A stretch of DNA of 64,000 nt from Thiohalomonas denitrificans. Lineage in GTDB: Bacteria > Pseudomonadota > Gammaproteobacteria > Thiohalomonadales > Thiohalomonadaceae. Numbering within the stretch: position 1 is the stretch's first letter; every line of letters starts with the position of its first letter. The notes beneath the pieces are model-generated. The model was not told where the DNA came from. It did no database searches and saw only the letters and a program-made list of their open reading frames with translations. Below, one piece after another: positions 1 through 10,556 of this stretch. Position numbers and translations under genes: made by a program. Location of the stretch: the NCBI RefSeq assembly GCF_016841685.1, contig NZ_JAENYR010000003.1:1-64000 (forward strand). The letters run 5' to 3'.

Positions 1-197
1 TCGCTGTGGCTCCTCGCAATGACGGCTAAAGGTTCGTCACTGATTCGGGTCTGCGGAGCGGCGGGTAGTGCTCGCAATGCCATCCCCGTTCTCTCGGGTC
101 GCTTGGTGGATGCGCTTCGCTTATCCACCCTACGGGTGATTACCTCTTTCATTCCGCCTTCGTCGCTTGGGCTCATCCTGAAGAACTTGCCCCCGCT

Positions 198-282
198 GTC
201 ATTACGAGGAGCCTGAGCGACGAAGTAATCTTCTGCTCCCAAAGCCCCAGATTGCCGCGTCGCTGGGGCTCCTCGCAATGAC
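198..282. repeat. Inverted-repeat intergenic element (GTCATTACGAGGAGC...GCTCCTCGCAATGAC)
   Basis: gtcattacgaggagcctgagcgacgaagtaatct is an imperfect inverted repeat of agattgccgcgtcgctggggctcctcgcaatgac. The window start carries the right end of a similar element (gctcctcgcaatgacggc). Confidence 0.75.
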
Positions 283-500
283 GGCTGAACGTTCGTCACC
301 GATTCGGGGCCGCGCGCCGGCGGGTACGGCTCGCAATGACGGCTAAATCTTCGTCACTGATTCGGACCTCGCAGCAGGGGGTACGGCTCGCAATGACGAC
401 TAAAGGTTCGTCACTGATTCGGACCTGCAGCAGGGGCTGCGGCCCGCAATGAGGCGTCACTGATTCGGGACCGCGGAGTGGCAGGTAGGGCACTTAATGA
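280..500. repeat. Degenerate tandem repeat, period about 50-60 bp (GACGGCTAAA..TTCGTCACTGATTCGG..GGGTACGGCTCGCAAT)
   Basis: Four consecutive units each containing CGTCAC(T/C)GATTCGG; a related unit lies at about 19-80. Confidence 0.7.
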
Positions 501-883
501 CGAATCGCCTGTCGTGAAGCTGAGAGGTACTCACGGCTTTTAGTCAGGACGGTTTGGGTTTCGTTGGTCTCCGATGCCCTATGCACTTCTTCGAGTGTGT
601 CGGCCACTAGTTCCAGTTCGGCCTGGATTTTCTCCAGGGCGTTTTCGAGCGTGTAGGTGTATTCGTGGATGGTTGCCAGTGAAGTGGCATTCAGCTCACC
701 TCCCGATAACATCGCGTCCAATCTTTGGTTGTATTCGGCAAAGTTCTCCAGCGCCTGCTCAATGGTTTTGGCCGGTTTTCCTTTGAAGTGATCGATCGGT
801 TCAGCATGAGTGATGCCGGTCATGCCCAGCCCGAGAATGCCCCCGAGTATCATGGATGTCAGATGGGAGTTGCGCTGGTTCAT
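494..883 (-). CDS. Small predicted periplasmic protein (DUF6746-like)
   Basis: 129 aa ORF with N-terminal signal peptide (MILGGILGLGMTGITHA) and helical body EQALENFAEYNQRL...YTLENALEKIQAEL. Confidence 0.6.
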   Translation of the reverse strand: MNQRNSHLTSMILGGILGLGMTGITHAEPIDHFKGKPAKTIEQALENFAEYNQRLDAMLSGGELNATSLATIHEYTYTLENALEKIQAELELVADTLEEVHRASETNETQTVLTKSREYLSASRQAIRH

Positions 884-1509
884 ATTCGTCTCCTTTGTTA
901 AGAATCTAAATGATAATGCGTATCAGTTACGTCGTCAAGCTCGCTGGTATTCGCATTTTGTCTACAAGGGGCTTGAGCATCGGCGTCCGGTTCGGGATAT
1001 AATCACTGGTCCCTGGCTAGCCATATCACTGGAAAAGCCGCGGTACTCCTCTGAACTCCAAGGTGCAGTCAAACGTAAGACAGCGTCCTTGGTCCTATTG
1101 AATTAGCGATTCAATGTTCTCTCGGGATGCCCGTCATCACGCGTTTTAAGCCTCAGGGGTAACGGTTTGGTGATTCCACAAAAATGAGCATCTGTGGACC
1201 TCCCGTCCGGACCGTCGGCGCATCATTTAGTGATTGAACGTAACGCGCTTTCTGATATCAAATCCGATAGCGGCTTGTCGTTGCTCGATAAATCGTTGCT
1301 CCCCTCCAAGAGAAAACGGCCCAGCCCCGCAGCCATCTTCCCGCTGACATGGCGGGTCAACATTGACACAGGTGTGGCAAATGACATACTTAGATCCGCG
1401 CTCGTGGTATTTCACGCACGTTCAGAACCCGCCGGTTCGCAAGCAGGAAACAGCAGAGCACCGAGTACATCCGCCGCATGCAGTCGCATCAAGACATTCC
1501 GTATTTTCG

Positions 1510-3708
1510 ATGAAAGCTTCTGACTATCCGCCAGTGATGGGTCACTGGCTCCGTTTCGTGGCGCTATCAGTCCTGATACTGCTGATGGCCTTTGGCTCGG
1601 CGCAGGCTCAGACGGCTGACGAACTCTATCCCCGGGCGCATGAATTCTTTCCCCAAGCCGATCGATTTTCGGAATTCTCCGGAGAACCCCCCGCTGCAGA
1701 GGTTTATCGCGATGATGAACTGCTCGGCTATCTCCTGGTAACCGATGATGTAGTGCGCATACCCGCCTATTCCGGAAAACCGGTCAATCTATTGGTGGGT
1801 ATGGACACCTCCGGGGTAATCACCGGCGCGGAAGTGCTGGAACACCACGAACCGATCCTGCTGGTCGGTATCCCGGAACAGAAGCTATTTGATTTCGCCG
1901 ACCAATACGTTGGCCTGAGCGTCAGTGATCGTGTTCGTGTCGGTGGCGGCGGCAAGGAAACGGACATCAATGTGGATGCGGTCAGTGGTGCTACGGTAAC
2001 CGTCGTAGTGGTCGGCCAGAGCATCATGCGCAGTGCGCGCAAGCTTGCCATCTCGCGGGGTATCATCGAACCGACCCAACAGGTCACCGCGGAGCCGGGC
2101 CGGGTGCTCGAGGATGTCTATCGGGATGCCGACTGGGCCACCCTGACCGGTGACGGCAGTATCCGTCGCCTCTATCTTGATTTCGAATCCGCCGAGGCGG
2201 CCTTTGCGGGGACCGAGGCCGAGGGCAGAGGACCCAAGCCGGAGCCCGGTTGTGCCGAACTGCCGCAGGACCACCCCTGTCACGCCTTTATCAGTCTGTA
2301 TTACACCCACCTCAATCCGCCGACCATCGGAAAGAATCTGCTGGGTGATTCCCAGTACGAATGGCTGATGGGCAAGTTGGAGGAGGGCGAGCATGCCATC
2401 GCGTTGATGGCCAACGGTGCATACTCGTTCAAGGGATCCGGCTACGTGCGCGGCGGCATTTTTGATCGCATACAGGTAGAGCAGGACCGGAAGACGATCA
2501 GTTTTCGCGATACCGACTATCACCGCCTGAGTGATGTGGATGCGGAGGGGATCCCGGACTTCCGCGAGATGGGGATCTTCATCATCCGCGAGGAGAGTGA
2601 CTTCGACCCGGGCCGCGATTGGCAACTGGAACTGCTCGTCATGCGTGAAGTCGGTCCCCTGGACCGAATATTCAGCACCTTCGGCGCCGAGTACCGGCTT
2701 CCCGACGAGTATGTTGAACGGCCGGAACCGGTGGCGGCCGGTATGGGCGATGAAGAGGAGGCGATTTGGGTCTCCATCTGGCAGGACAAACCGTTCCAGA
2801 TCGGGGTCCTGGCTGTTGCCCTTCTGCTGCTCACCACCATTCTCTTCTTCCAGGATTGGCTGGTGCGCCGCGCACGCCTGTTCTGGTGGGTGCGTAACGG
2901 ATTCCTGGTCTTTACGGTCTTTTTCATCGGCTGGTACACCCTGGCCCAGCTTTCTATCGTCAATGTATTGACCTTTACCGATGCGGTGTTCCATGGCTTC
3001 AGTTGGGACACGTTCCTTCTGGATCCGCTGATGTTCATCCTCTGGTCATATGTTGCCTTGACGCTGCTGCTGTGGGGGCGCGGCGTATATTGCGGCTGGC
3101 TGTGTCCCTTCGGGGCATTGCAGGAGCTGCTGAACAAGATCGCGCGCTATGTCGGGATCAGGCAGTTCGACTTCCCGCAGCTGGTGCATGAGCGCCTGTG
3201 GGCGGTGAAGTACATCATTCTGGTGGTGCTGTTCGGGGTCTCCCTGCAGTCCATTGGCGCTGCCGAGCGCATGGCAGAGGTGGAACCGTTCAAGACCACC
3301 ATTATGCTCAAGTTCCAGCGGGAATGGAGTTATGTCTTTTATGCCGTGATTCTGCTTGCCATATCGGTCTTCAACCGGAAATTCTACTGCAAGTATCTCT
3401 GTCCGCTGGGCGCGGCATTGGCGGTGCCGGCACGGCTGCGCCTGTTCGACTGGTGGCTGCGCCGGCGCAAGGAGTGCGGCAAACCGTGTCAGGTCTGCGC
3501 CAAAGAGTGTGAGGTGCAGGCCATTCATCCCACTGGCGAGATCAATCCCAATGAGTGTCACTTCTGCCTGGACTGCCAGGCCACTTACTGGAATGACCAC
3601 AAGTGCCCACCCCTGGTGGAGCGGCGTAAACGTAAAGAGATGAGAATGGCAAAGCGAGAGGTCGCGGTGGAACTGCCGAAAAAGCACAAGGCGGACATCG
3701 GGACCTAG
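1510..3708 (+). CDS. nosR: NosR, regulatory/electron-transfer membrane flavoprotein for N2O reduction
   Basis: Signal peptide, FMN-attachment-type motif [11 protein letters not shown] segments with CxxxCP motifs ([18 protein letters not shown]), Fe-S cysteines ([25 protein letters not shown]). Start taken at MKASD; the ORF extends upstream to 1363. Confidence 0.93.
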   Translation: MKASDYPPVMGHWLRFVALSVLILLMAFGSAQAQTADELYPRAHEFFPQADRFSEFSGEPPAAEVYRDDELLGYLLVTDDVVRIPAYSGKPVNLLVGMDTSGVITGAEVLEHHEPILLVGIPEQKLFDFADQYVGLSVSDRVRVGGGGKETDINVDAVSGATVTVVVVGQSIMRSARKLAISRGIIEPTQQVTAEPGRVLEDVYRDADWATLTGDGSIRRLYLDFESAEAAFAGTEAEGRGPKPEPGCAELPQDHPCHAFISLYYTHLNPPTIGKNLLGDSQYEWLMGKLEEGEHAIALMANGAYSFKGSGYVRGGIFDRIQVEQDRKTISFRDTDYHRLSDVDAEGIPDFREMGIFIIREESDFDPGRDWQLELLVMREVGPLDRIFSTFGAEYRLPDEYVERPEPVAAGMGDEEEAIWVSIWQDKPFQIGVLAVALLLLTTILFFQDWLVRRARLFWWVRNGFLVFTVFFIGWYTLAQLSIVNVLTFTDAVFHGFSWDTFLLDPLMFILWSYVALTLLLWGRGVYCGWLCPFGALQELLNKIARYVGIRQFDFPQLVHERLWAVKYIILVVLFGVSLQSIGAAERMAEVEPFKTTIMLKFQREWSYVFYAVILLAISVFNRKFYCKYLCPLGAALAVPARLRLFDWWLRRRKECGKPCQVCAKECEVQAIHPTGEINPNECHFCLDCQATYWNDHKCPPLVERRKRKEMRMAKREVAVELPKKHKADIGT

Positions 3709-3737
3709 TTTCTATCGATCGACGAGGACCAATAATA

Positions 3738-5615
3738 ATGAGCCACAATAACGAAAATAACGAAAACGGAAAGGTCTCCCGGCGCGCATTTCTGGGTGCC
3801 ACCGCTTTTTCCGGCGTTGCCGGTGCAGGTCTGGCAACGGGCCTGCTGCCGAGAGCAACCTTTGCCGCCAACAACGAAAACGGTGTAGCCGTCCATCCCG
3901 GCGAGCTGGATGAGTACTACGGCTTCTGGAGCGGCGGTCAGTCGGGCGAGGTGCGTATTCTCGGTGTCCCCTCCATGCGTGAGCTGATGCGCATCCCGGT
4001 GTTTAACGTCGACGGGGCCTCCGGCTGGGGAGTCACGAACGAGAGTAAACGTGTGCTCGGGGATACTGCCCACTTCCAGAACGGGGATACCCATCATCCC
4101 CATATGAGTTTCAAGGATGGTACCTACGACGGCAAGTACGTGTTCATCAACGACAAGGCCAACAGCCGCGTCGGACGTATTCGCTGCGACGTAATGGTGA
4201 CGGACAGGATTACCCGCATCCCCAATATCACCTCCGTGCATGGCCTGCGGCCGCAGAAAGCGCCCTACACCAAATACATCTTCTGCAACGGCGAGTTCGT
4301 GATCCCGCACCCCAACGACGGCCGTGACCTGGATGACCCGTCCAAGTACTTCACGGTGTTCAGCGGCCTGAACGCCGAGACCATGGAAGTGGATTGGCAG
4401 GTCATCGTCGACGGCAACCTGGATAACACCGACGCCGACTTCAGTGGCAAATATGCGGCTTCCACTTGCTATCAGGGCCGTGGCGAAGGGATCTCCCTGG
4501 CGGAGACCATGCGCAATGAGCGTGACCATGCGGTGATTTTCAACATCGAGGCGATCGAAAAGGCCGTGGAGGCCGGTGACTACATTACCATCGATGGCTC
4601 CAAGGTGCCGGTGGTGGACGGCCGCGGCGATAATACGCCGTTCACCCGCTATATCCCCGTACCCAAGAGTCCGCATGGCCTGAACACCTCACCGGACGGT
4701 AAGTACTTTGTGGCCAACGGCAAGCTGTCGCCGACCGTGACCGTGATCGCCATCGACAGGCTGGACGACCTGTTTGCCGGCAAGCTGGAAAATGAACGCG
4801 ATGTGGTGGTGGCGGAGCCGGAGCTCGGCCTGGGGCCGCTGCACACTGCCTATGACGGACGCGGCAACGCCTACACCACGCTGTTTATTGACAGCCAGAT
4901 GGTCAAATGGAACATTGAGGACGCCATTCGCGCCTACAACGGTGAGAAGGTCAACTACGTTCGCCAGAAGCTGGATGTGCACTATCAGCCCGGCCATTGT
5001 CACACCAGCATGGGCGAGACCAAGGAAGCGGACGGCAAATGGCTGGTTGCGCTTTGCAAGTTCTCCAAGGACCGTTTCCTCTCCACCGGTGTGCTCAAGC
5101 CCGAGAATGATCAGCTGATCGACATCTCCGGCGATGAGATGAAGCTGGTGCATGACGGCCCGGCCTTTGCCGAACCCCACGACTGCGTCATCGTTCACCG
5201 CAGCAAGATGAGAAACGTACAGAGCCTGTGGACGCGTGATGATCCCTTCTTTGCCGAAACCGTCGCGATGGCCAAAAAAGATGGCGTTACGCTGGAGGCG
5301 GATAACAAGGTCATTCGTGACGGTAACAAGGTGCGCGTCTACATGATCGCAGTGGCGCCTGTGTTTGGTATCGAGAAATTCACGGTGAAGCAGGGTGACG
5401 AAGTGACCGTGGTGATCACCAACCTGGACCGCATCGAGGATCTGGCCCACGGTTTCGTGATGACTAACCATGGCATCGGCTTCGGCATTGGACCGCAGCA
5501 GACGGTCTCTGCAACGTTCATCGCTGACAAGCCGGGGGTGCATTGGTACTACTGCTCCTTCTTCTGTCATGCGATGCACATGGAAATGCGCGGACGTATG
5601 TTGGTCGAAGCCTGA
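3738..5615 (+). CDS. nosZ: Nitrous-oxide reductase NosZ, copy 1 (Tat-type, clade I-like)
   Basis: Tat motif SRRAFLG, CuZ-type histidines ([44 protein letters not shown]) and C-terminal CuA motif [20 protein letters not shown]. Confidence 0.97.
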   Translation: MSHNNENNENGKVSRRAFLGATAFSGVAGAGLATGLLPRATFAANNENGVAVHPGELDEYYGFWSGGQSGEVRILGVPSMRELMRIPVFNVDGASGWGVTNESKRVLGDTAHFQNGDTHHPHMSFKDGTYDGKYVFINDKANSRVGRIRCDVMVTDRITRIPNITSVHGLRPQKAPYTKYIFCNGEFVIPHPNDGRDLDDPSKYFTVFSGLNAETMEVDWQVIVDGNLDNTDADFSGKYAASTCYQGRGEGISLAETMRNERDHAVIFNIEAIEKAVEAGDYITIDGSKVPVVDGRGDNTPFTRYIPVPKSPHGLNTSPDGKYFVANGKLSPTVTVIAIDRLDDLFAGKLENERDVVVAEPELGLGPLHTAYDGRGNAYTTLFIDSQMVKWNIEDAIRAYNGEKVNYVRQKLDVHYQPGHCHTSMGETKEADGKWLVALCKFSKDRFLSTGVLKPENDQLIDISGDEMKLVHDGPAFAEPHDCVIVHRSKMRNVQSLWTRDDPFFAETVAMAKKDGVTLEADNKVIRDGNKVRVYMIAVAPVFGIEKFTVKQGDEVTVVITNLDRIEDLAHGFVMTNHGIGFGIGPQQTVSATFIADKPGVHWYYCSFFCHAMHMEMRGRMLVEA

Positions 5616-5637
5616 GTAGATGCTCCTGATGCCATTC

Positions 5638-5665
5638 GGCCCATCCGGCCCGGATGGCTTTTTAC
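5638..5665 (+). terminator. Rho-independent terminator-like hairpin between nosZ1 and nosD
   Basis: ccatccggcccggatggcttttt: 6 bp stem plus T run, within the operon; equivalent hairpin after nosZ copy 2. Confidence 0.65.
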
Positions 5666-5685
5666 CCTTCCGCATTCGGCAATCC

Positions 5686-6987
5686 ATGAACCTGGACTCA
5701 CTCAAGGGCCGCGCCCTCGTTGCGCTGGTCATCATGCTTATATCCGCTCCGCTCTCCGCGGCCGAGATCCGGCTGGAGCCCGATCAACCTTTACAAGAAG
5801 TACTGGATAACGCCCGGGCGGGGGATCGCATCGTACTTGCAGCCGGGAAATACCAAGGTAACTTTCGCATCGAAAAGCCCCTGGAGTTGGTCGGCGAGCC
5901 GGGGGCAGTACTCGATGGTGGCGGTATCGACAATGTGCTTTATGTGGACGCCCCCGGGGTGCGTGTCGAGGGGCTGACCATAAGGGGCTCCGGTGTCAAT
6001 CTCACCGATCTTGACTCGGCTATCTTCATCACTCCCGAGGGAGAGGGGGTCCACATCATCGGCAACCGCATCGAAGAGAGTGCGAGCGGTATCTGGCTCG
6101 ACAGCTGTGACAATTGGCGAGTGGTAGGTAATCGCATTAGTGGCCGTATCGACCTGCGCTCCCAGGATCGGGGCAATGGTATCCATCTCTCCAACACCCA
6201 CGGCGGCTACGTCGCCGATAACGAGATCTGGCAGGTGCGGGACGGCATCTATATCGAAACCTCCGATAACAGCACTCTGCACGCCAATGAAATGTACGAC
6301 TTGCGCTACGGCATCCATTATATGTACGCCCACGACAACGCCGTGACCGATAATTATACCCACGACACCCGCACCGGCTATGCCCTGATGCAGTCGCGTC
6401 GGCTCACGGTCACGGGCAACCGCTCCGAGCGGGACCAGAACTACGGCATGCTGCTGAATTTCATTACGGATAGCACCATCTCCCGAAACCGGGTGAGTGA
6501 TGCGCGCATCGGGACCAATCTGGCCGGTGGAGATATCGAGGGGGCGGATGGCAAGGCGCTGTTCGTCTACAACGCTCCCTACAACGAGATCCAGGGCAAC
6601 CTTCTTGCCCGCAGCGATATTGGCATACATCTGACCGCCGGCTCCGAAGGCAATCAGTTTTGGGAGAACGCCTTCGTTGGTAACCGCACCCAGGTCAAGT
6701 ATGTCGTTAATCGCGAGCAAGAGTGGTCACGTGACGGACGCGGCAATTACTGGAGCGACTATCTGGGTTGGGACCGGGATGCCGACGGTGTCGGCGACCG
6801 GCCCTATGAACCCAATGACGCGGTAGACGCGCTGTTCTGGCGTTTTCCGCTGGCGCGCATGCTGATGAACAGCCCGGCGGTGGAGATACTGCGTTGGGTT
6901 CAGCAGCAGTTCCCGGTTCTGAAACCCCAGGGGGTTCGCGACAGCTATCCGCTGATGGTGCCCCCCGAATTTGTGGAAATACGATGA
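5686..6987 (+). CDS. nosD: NosD, periplasmic right-handed beta-helix copper-maturation protein
   Basis: Signal peptide and parallel beta-helix repeats (GNRIEESASGIWLDSCDNWRVVGN...), syntenic in nosRZDFYL. Confidence 0.92.
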   Translation: MNLDSLKGRALVALVIMLISAPLSAAEIRLEPDQPLQEVLDNARAGDRIVLAAGKYQGNFRIEKPLELVGEPGAVLDGGGIDNVLYVDAPGVRVEGLTIRGSGVNLTDLDSAIFITPEGEGVHIIGNRIEESASGIWLDSCDNWRVVGNRISGRIDLRSQDRGNGIHLSNTHGGYVADNEIWQVRDGIYIETSDNSTLHANEMYDLRYGIHYMYAHDNAVTDNYTHDTRTGYALMQSRRLTVTGNRSERDQNYGMLLNFITDSTISRNRVSDARIGTNLAGGDIEGADGKALFVYNAPYNEIQGNLLARSDIGIHLTAGSEGNQFWENAFVGNRTQVKYVVNREQEWSRDGRGNYWSDYLGWDRDADGVGDRPYEPNDAVDALFWRFPLARMLMNSPAVEILRWVQQQFPVLKPQGVRDSYPLMVPPEFVEIR

Positions 6988-7913
6988 GTACACCCGCAGT
7001 CCGGCTTCAAGATGTTCACAAGCACTACGGTTCACTGAGGGCACTCGATGGCCTCAGCCTGGAGGTGGGCGCCGGTGAGGTGCTGGGTCTGCTTGGCCAT
7101 AACGGCGCCGGCAAAAGCACCACGATCAAGTTGATCCTCGGGCTTATCGAGGCGACCGGCGGTGACGTGCAGGTGCTGGGGCGCTCTCCCTGCGGACAGG
7201 ACAACCAGAAGCTGCGCATGATGCTGGGTTACCTGCCCGAAAGCGTCCGTTTCTACGAACAGCTCTCCGGCCGTGAGGTGCTGGATTACTTTGCCCGCCT
7301 GAAGGGAGTGGATCGGAAACAGGGTGGAAGACTGTTCGAACAGGTGGGACTGGCCCATGCCGCAGACCGGCGGGTCAAAACCTACTCCAAGGGGATGCGG
7401 CAGCGCCTGGGCCTGGCTCAGGCACTGTTGGGACAACCCAAGCTGTTGCTGCTCGATGAGCCGACGGTGGGCCTCGATCCACTGGCAACCCGGGAGTTTT
7501 ACCAGCGTGTCGATGAATTGCGCCGACAGGGCACCACCGTCATTCTCTGCTCCCATGTTCTGCCGGGGATCGAAGAGCACATCGATCGGGCCGTGATCCT
7601 TGCCGAGGGAAGGTTGCGGGCGGCAGGAAGTGTTGCCGAACTGCGCCGACAGGCGGAGTTACCACTCACTATCAAGGTGAGCGGCCGCTGGCCCGACGGG
7701 GTCTGGGATGATCTGACATCGCAATACGCAGTGAGCGAGACGGCCCCTGGCCACGTGACTATCAGCGGCGCAATGGCATCCAAGATGGAGTTGTTGCGGC
7801 GCGTCACTGCGCAGCAAGGGGTGGAGGATATTGAAGTGATGCCCCCTTCTTTGGAAGCGCTCTATGCCTATTTCAGCACTCAATTCAGCAATGAAGGGAA
7901 CGTGCCGACATGA
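6984..7913 (+). CDS. nosF: NosF, ABC transporter ATP-binding protein
   Basis: Walker A GHNGAGKST, signature YSKGMRQRLGLAQAL, Walker B LLLLDEPTVGLDP; position between nosD and nosY. Confidence 0.93.
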   Translation: MSTPAVRLQDVHKHYGSLRALDGLSLEVGAGEVLGLLGHNGAGKSTTIKLILGLIEATGGDVQVLGRSPCGQDNQKLRMMLGYLPESVRFYEQLSGREVLDYFARLKGVDRKQGGRLFEQVGLAHAADRRVKTYSKGMRQRLGLAQALLGQPKLLLLDEPTVGLDPLATREFYQRVDELRRQGTTVILCSHVLPGIEEHIDRAVILAEGRLRAAGSVAELRRQAELPLTIKVSGRWPDGVWDDLTSQYAVSETAPGHVTISGAMASKMELLRRVTAQQGVEDIEVMPPSLEALYAYFSTQFSNEGNVPT

Positions 7914-8740
7914 ACGCCATCCTCAACGTAGCCCGGAAGGAATTCCGCGACGGCTGGCGCAACCGCTGGGTAGTGGCCATTACTGCCGTATTCGCCCTGT
8001 TTGCGCTCGGCATCGCCTACTTTGGTGCCGCCGCCTCGGGGATGGTGGGCTTTACCTCACTCTCCACGACCATCGTCAGCCTCTCCAGCCTGGCCGTCTT
8101 TCTGATCCCGCTGATCGCCCTGCTGCTGGGTTATGACAGTATCGTCGGCGAGGATGAACAGGGGACTCTGTTACTGCTCCTCAGCTATCCGCTGACCCGG
8201 CCGCAGCTCCTGCTTGGCAAGCTGTTCGGTCAAGGGGGGATCCTGGCAGTCGCCACCGTCATCGGCTTCGGTGCGGCGGCGGTGGTGATCACGCTGTTCA
8301 GCGACCAGGTAGCCGGTGTGGAGCTGTGGCGAGCTTTCGCCTATTTCATTTTCTCCGCCATCCTGCTCGGGTGGGTCTTTCTCACGATCGCCTACCTGAT
8401 AAGCGTGGTGGCCACGGAGAAGGCGCGGGCGGCCGGTGTGGCACTGCTGGTCTGGTTCTTCTTTGTCCTCGTCTTCGATCTGGCCATGCTTGGTGCACTG
8501 GTGGCGGCAGGCAGTGGCGCTGCCGCGGACTGGCTGCCGTGGCTGCTGCTGCTGAATCCCACCGACGTTTTCCGTTTGATTAACCTGACCGGTTTCGAGT
8601 CGGCCAAGGCCTATTCCGGCCTCACCGCCATCGCCGGCGCCGATCTCTTTTCACCCCGGTTGCTGACTGTTGTCCTGCTCGCCTGGGTGATCGTACCGCT
8701 CGGCGCCGCTATCTGGTTCTTCCGGGGCCGCAACCAATAG
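7910..8740 (+). CDS. nosY: NosY, ABC transporter permease
   Basis: Multi-TM ABC-2 type permease with DSIVGEDEQGTLLLLLSYPLTRPQLLLGK, overlapping nosF. Confidence 0.92.
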   Translation: MNAILNVARKEFRDGWRNRWVVAITAVFALFALGIAYFGAAASGMVGFTSLSTTIVSLSSLAVFLIPLIALLLGYDSIVGEDEQGTLLLLLSYPLTRPQLLLGKLFGQGGILAVATVIGFGAAAVVITLFSDQVAGVELWRAFAYFIFSAILLGWVFLTIAYLISVVATEKARAAGVALLVWFFFVLVFDLAMLGALVAAGSGAAADWLPWLLLLNPTDVFRLINLTGFESAKAYSGLTAIAGADLFSPRLLTVVLLAWVIVPLGAAIWFFRGRNQ

Positions 8741-8749
8741 GGAGATCAC

Positions 8750-9262
8750 ATGAACGCAGTACGCACTTACCCCGCACGGCTGCTGATGGTGGCTCTGGTC
8801 CCTCTCCTTCTGGCCGGCTGCGGCGATGAAGCCGAGCAGCGCGCGCAGACGCGTGAACCTGTGCCCATCGAACACGGTGACGAGTGTCACGTGTGTGGCA
8901 TGATCATCACCAACTTTCCCGGCCCCAAGGGGGAGACCTTTTTGCGCGGTAGCGACCGGGCACGGAAGTTTTGCTCTACCCGCGATCTGTTCGCCTTTTT
9001 GCTACAACCGGAAAACGCCACGATCGTGCGCGAGATCTACGTCCACGACATGGCCCAGACCGATTGGGAGCATCCCGAAGATACTGCCCTTATCGATGCG
9101 CGTAGCGCCTGGTACGTAGTGGGCCATCCGTTAAGCGGCGCCATGGGACCGACGCTTGCTCCTTTCGCCGAGCGGGCGGATGCCGAGGCGTTTATTGCGG
9201 AACACGGCGGCGAGCGGTTGCAGTTCGACGAGATTACCCTCGATGTGATGGGCGAGCTTTAG
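8750..9262 (+). CDS. nosL: NosL, copper chaperone lipoprotein
   Basis: Lipobox LLAGC, CHVCGMII copper-site motif, end of nos operon. Confidence 0.92.
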   Translation: MNAVRTYPARLLMVALVPLLLAGCGDEAEQRAQTREPVPIEHGDECHVCGMIITNFPGPKGETFLRGSDRARKFCSTRDLFAFLLQPENATIVREIYVHDMAQTDWEHPEDTALIDARSAWYVVGHPLSGAMGPTLAPFAERADAEAFIAEHGGERLQFDEITLDVMGEL

Positions 9263-10075
9263 ATCTTCCTGTCGATTGTGAGACCACAGAGAATGGCGGC
9301 TTAGCTACGGTGCACGGGGCATACGACCGGGTTGCCGGGTCGCGGCGATGCAAAGGCAGGGGCCGACTACGGCAGCCCATTTTTTGCATCCCCGTGTCCC
9401 AGTGGTTTATCCGTCACTTCGTCGGGTCGGCCTTCAGGCCGTCGGTTTTGACAGCTCAAGCCCGACCCGCCGCAAACTTGAGCGGATCTGTGCCCGAGGC
9501 ATAGCCCTCCGTGGCCGCCACATGCCCTTCGCTTCCTTGTCCACCTGTTGCAGATCTTGTTCGGATCCGGCGGATCGCGGAGCAGGTTTGCCATGCACAT
9601 GTCTTCGTGTCCCGCTGCGTCCCTGACCATGCCGTAGGCCATCGACTCCGTGTATCGAAGCCCACTCAAGCGTTCGCGCTATCTTTTACGAAAGTCAGGA
9701 TCGCCGGCTTTGATGATTTCATATGGATGAGCATCTGTGGACCTCCAGTCGGTCTATCGACACATGATTCCTTCGAAATAATGGGTTGAATGCAACGCCT
9801 TTCCTGATGCCAAACGGTTTGCGCGAATGAGGGCGATAGCGGCAGTTTGTCGCTCGTAAGCCATTGCTCCGCGCCGAAAAAACCGGTCCAACCCTTTCTG
9901 ACATATCCCGTTGATAGTGCGGGTCGACATTGACAGGTGAGGCAAATGACCTAATGTAAATTCTATAAGCGGCATTTCACACAGTCGCAGAACGCGCCGC
10001 TTCGCAGCCACGCAATAGCAGCCAACGGAGTACATCCACCGCAGACAACCGCATCAGGACATAAAAATTTTTTCG

Positions 10076-10527
10076 ATGAAAGCCTCAGACAGTCCGTTGG
10101 TGTTCGGAAGATGGCTGCGCTTCGTGGCGTTTCCGTTTTTATTGCTGCTGTTGAGCTTTGGTCCGGTGCAGGCCGGTTGTGACGAACTGCCGCAGGACTA
10201 CCCTGCCACACCTTTATCAACCTTTATCAACCTTTATTACACCCAGCTCAATCCGCCGACAATCGGGAAGAGTCTGCGCGGTGATTCCCGGTATGAGTGG
10301 TGGATGGGCAAGCTGGACGAGGGCGAGCATGCCATTGCGCTGATGGCCAACGGTGCAGATTCGTTCAAGGGCTCCGGCTACGTGCGTGGCGGTATTTTCG
10401 ATCGCATCCAGGTGGAGCAGGCCCCGCTCCCCTGGTGGAGCGGCGTAAACGTAAAGAGATGAGAATGGCAAAGCGGGAGGTTGCGGTGGAACCGCCGAAG
10501 AAGCACAAGGCGGACATCGGGGCCTAG
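10076..10527 (+). pseudogene. Collapsed second nosR copy (signal peptide, short central segment and C-terminal tail remain)
   Basis: MKASDSPLVFGRWLRFVAFPF.. aligns to the nosR N-terminus, jumps to [21 protein letters not shown] (nosR ~2250-2483), then to the C-terminal [30 protein letters not shown] out of frame. All TM and Fe-S regions are deleted. Confidence 0.9.
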
Positions 10528-10556
10528 TTTCTATCGAACGAAGAGGATCAATAACA

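Noticed and set aside
280-500. Possible CRISPR or coding tandem repeat
   Set aside because: Units are contiguous and degenerate with no unique spacers; ORFs through it look like random low-complexity translation.
1353-1366. gtcaacattgac upstream of nosR as an FNR/DNR box
   Set aside because: The palindrome is GTCAA-N2-TTGAC, not TTGAT-N4-ATCAA; it is not conserved perfectly in the duplicate (gtcgacattgac).
1885-2994. Long antisense ORF (369 aa) opposite nosR, and similar long minus ORFs opposite nosZ, ttrA and argG
   Set aside because: Strand-shadow ORFs of high-GC coding sequence; no recognisable domain, while the opposite strand encodes clear proteins.
9367-9669. Cys-rich 100 aa minus ORF between nosL and the nosR remnant
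   Set aside because: No recognisable family, overlapping alternatives in several frames, and the region contains intergenic repeat motifs; insufficient support.
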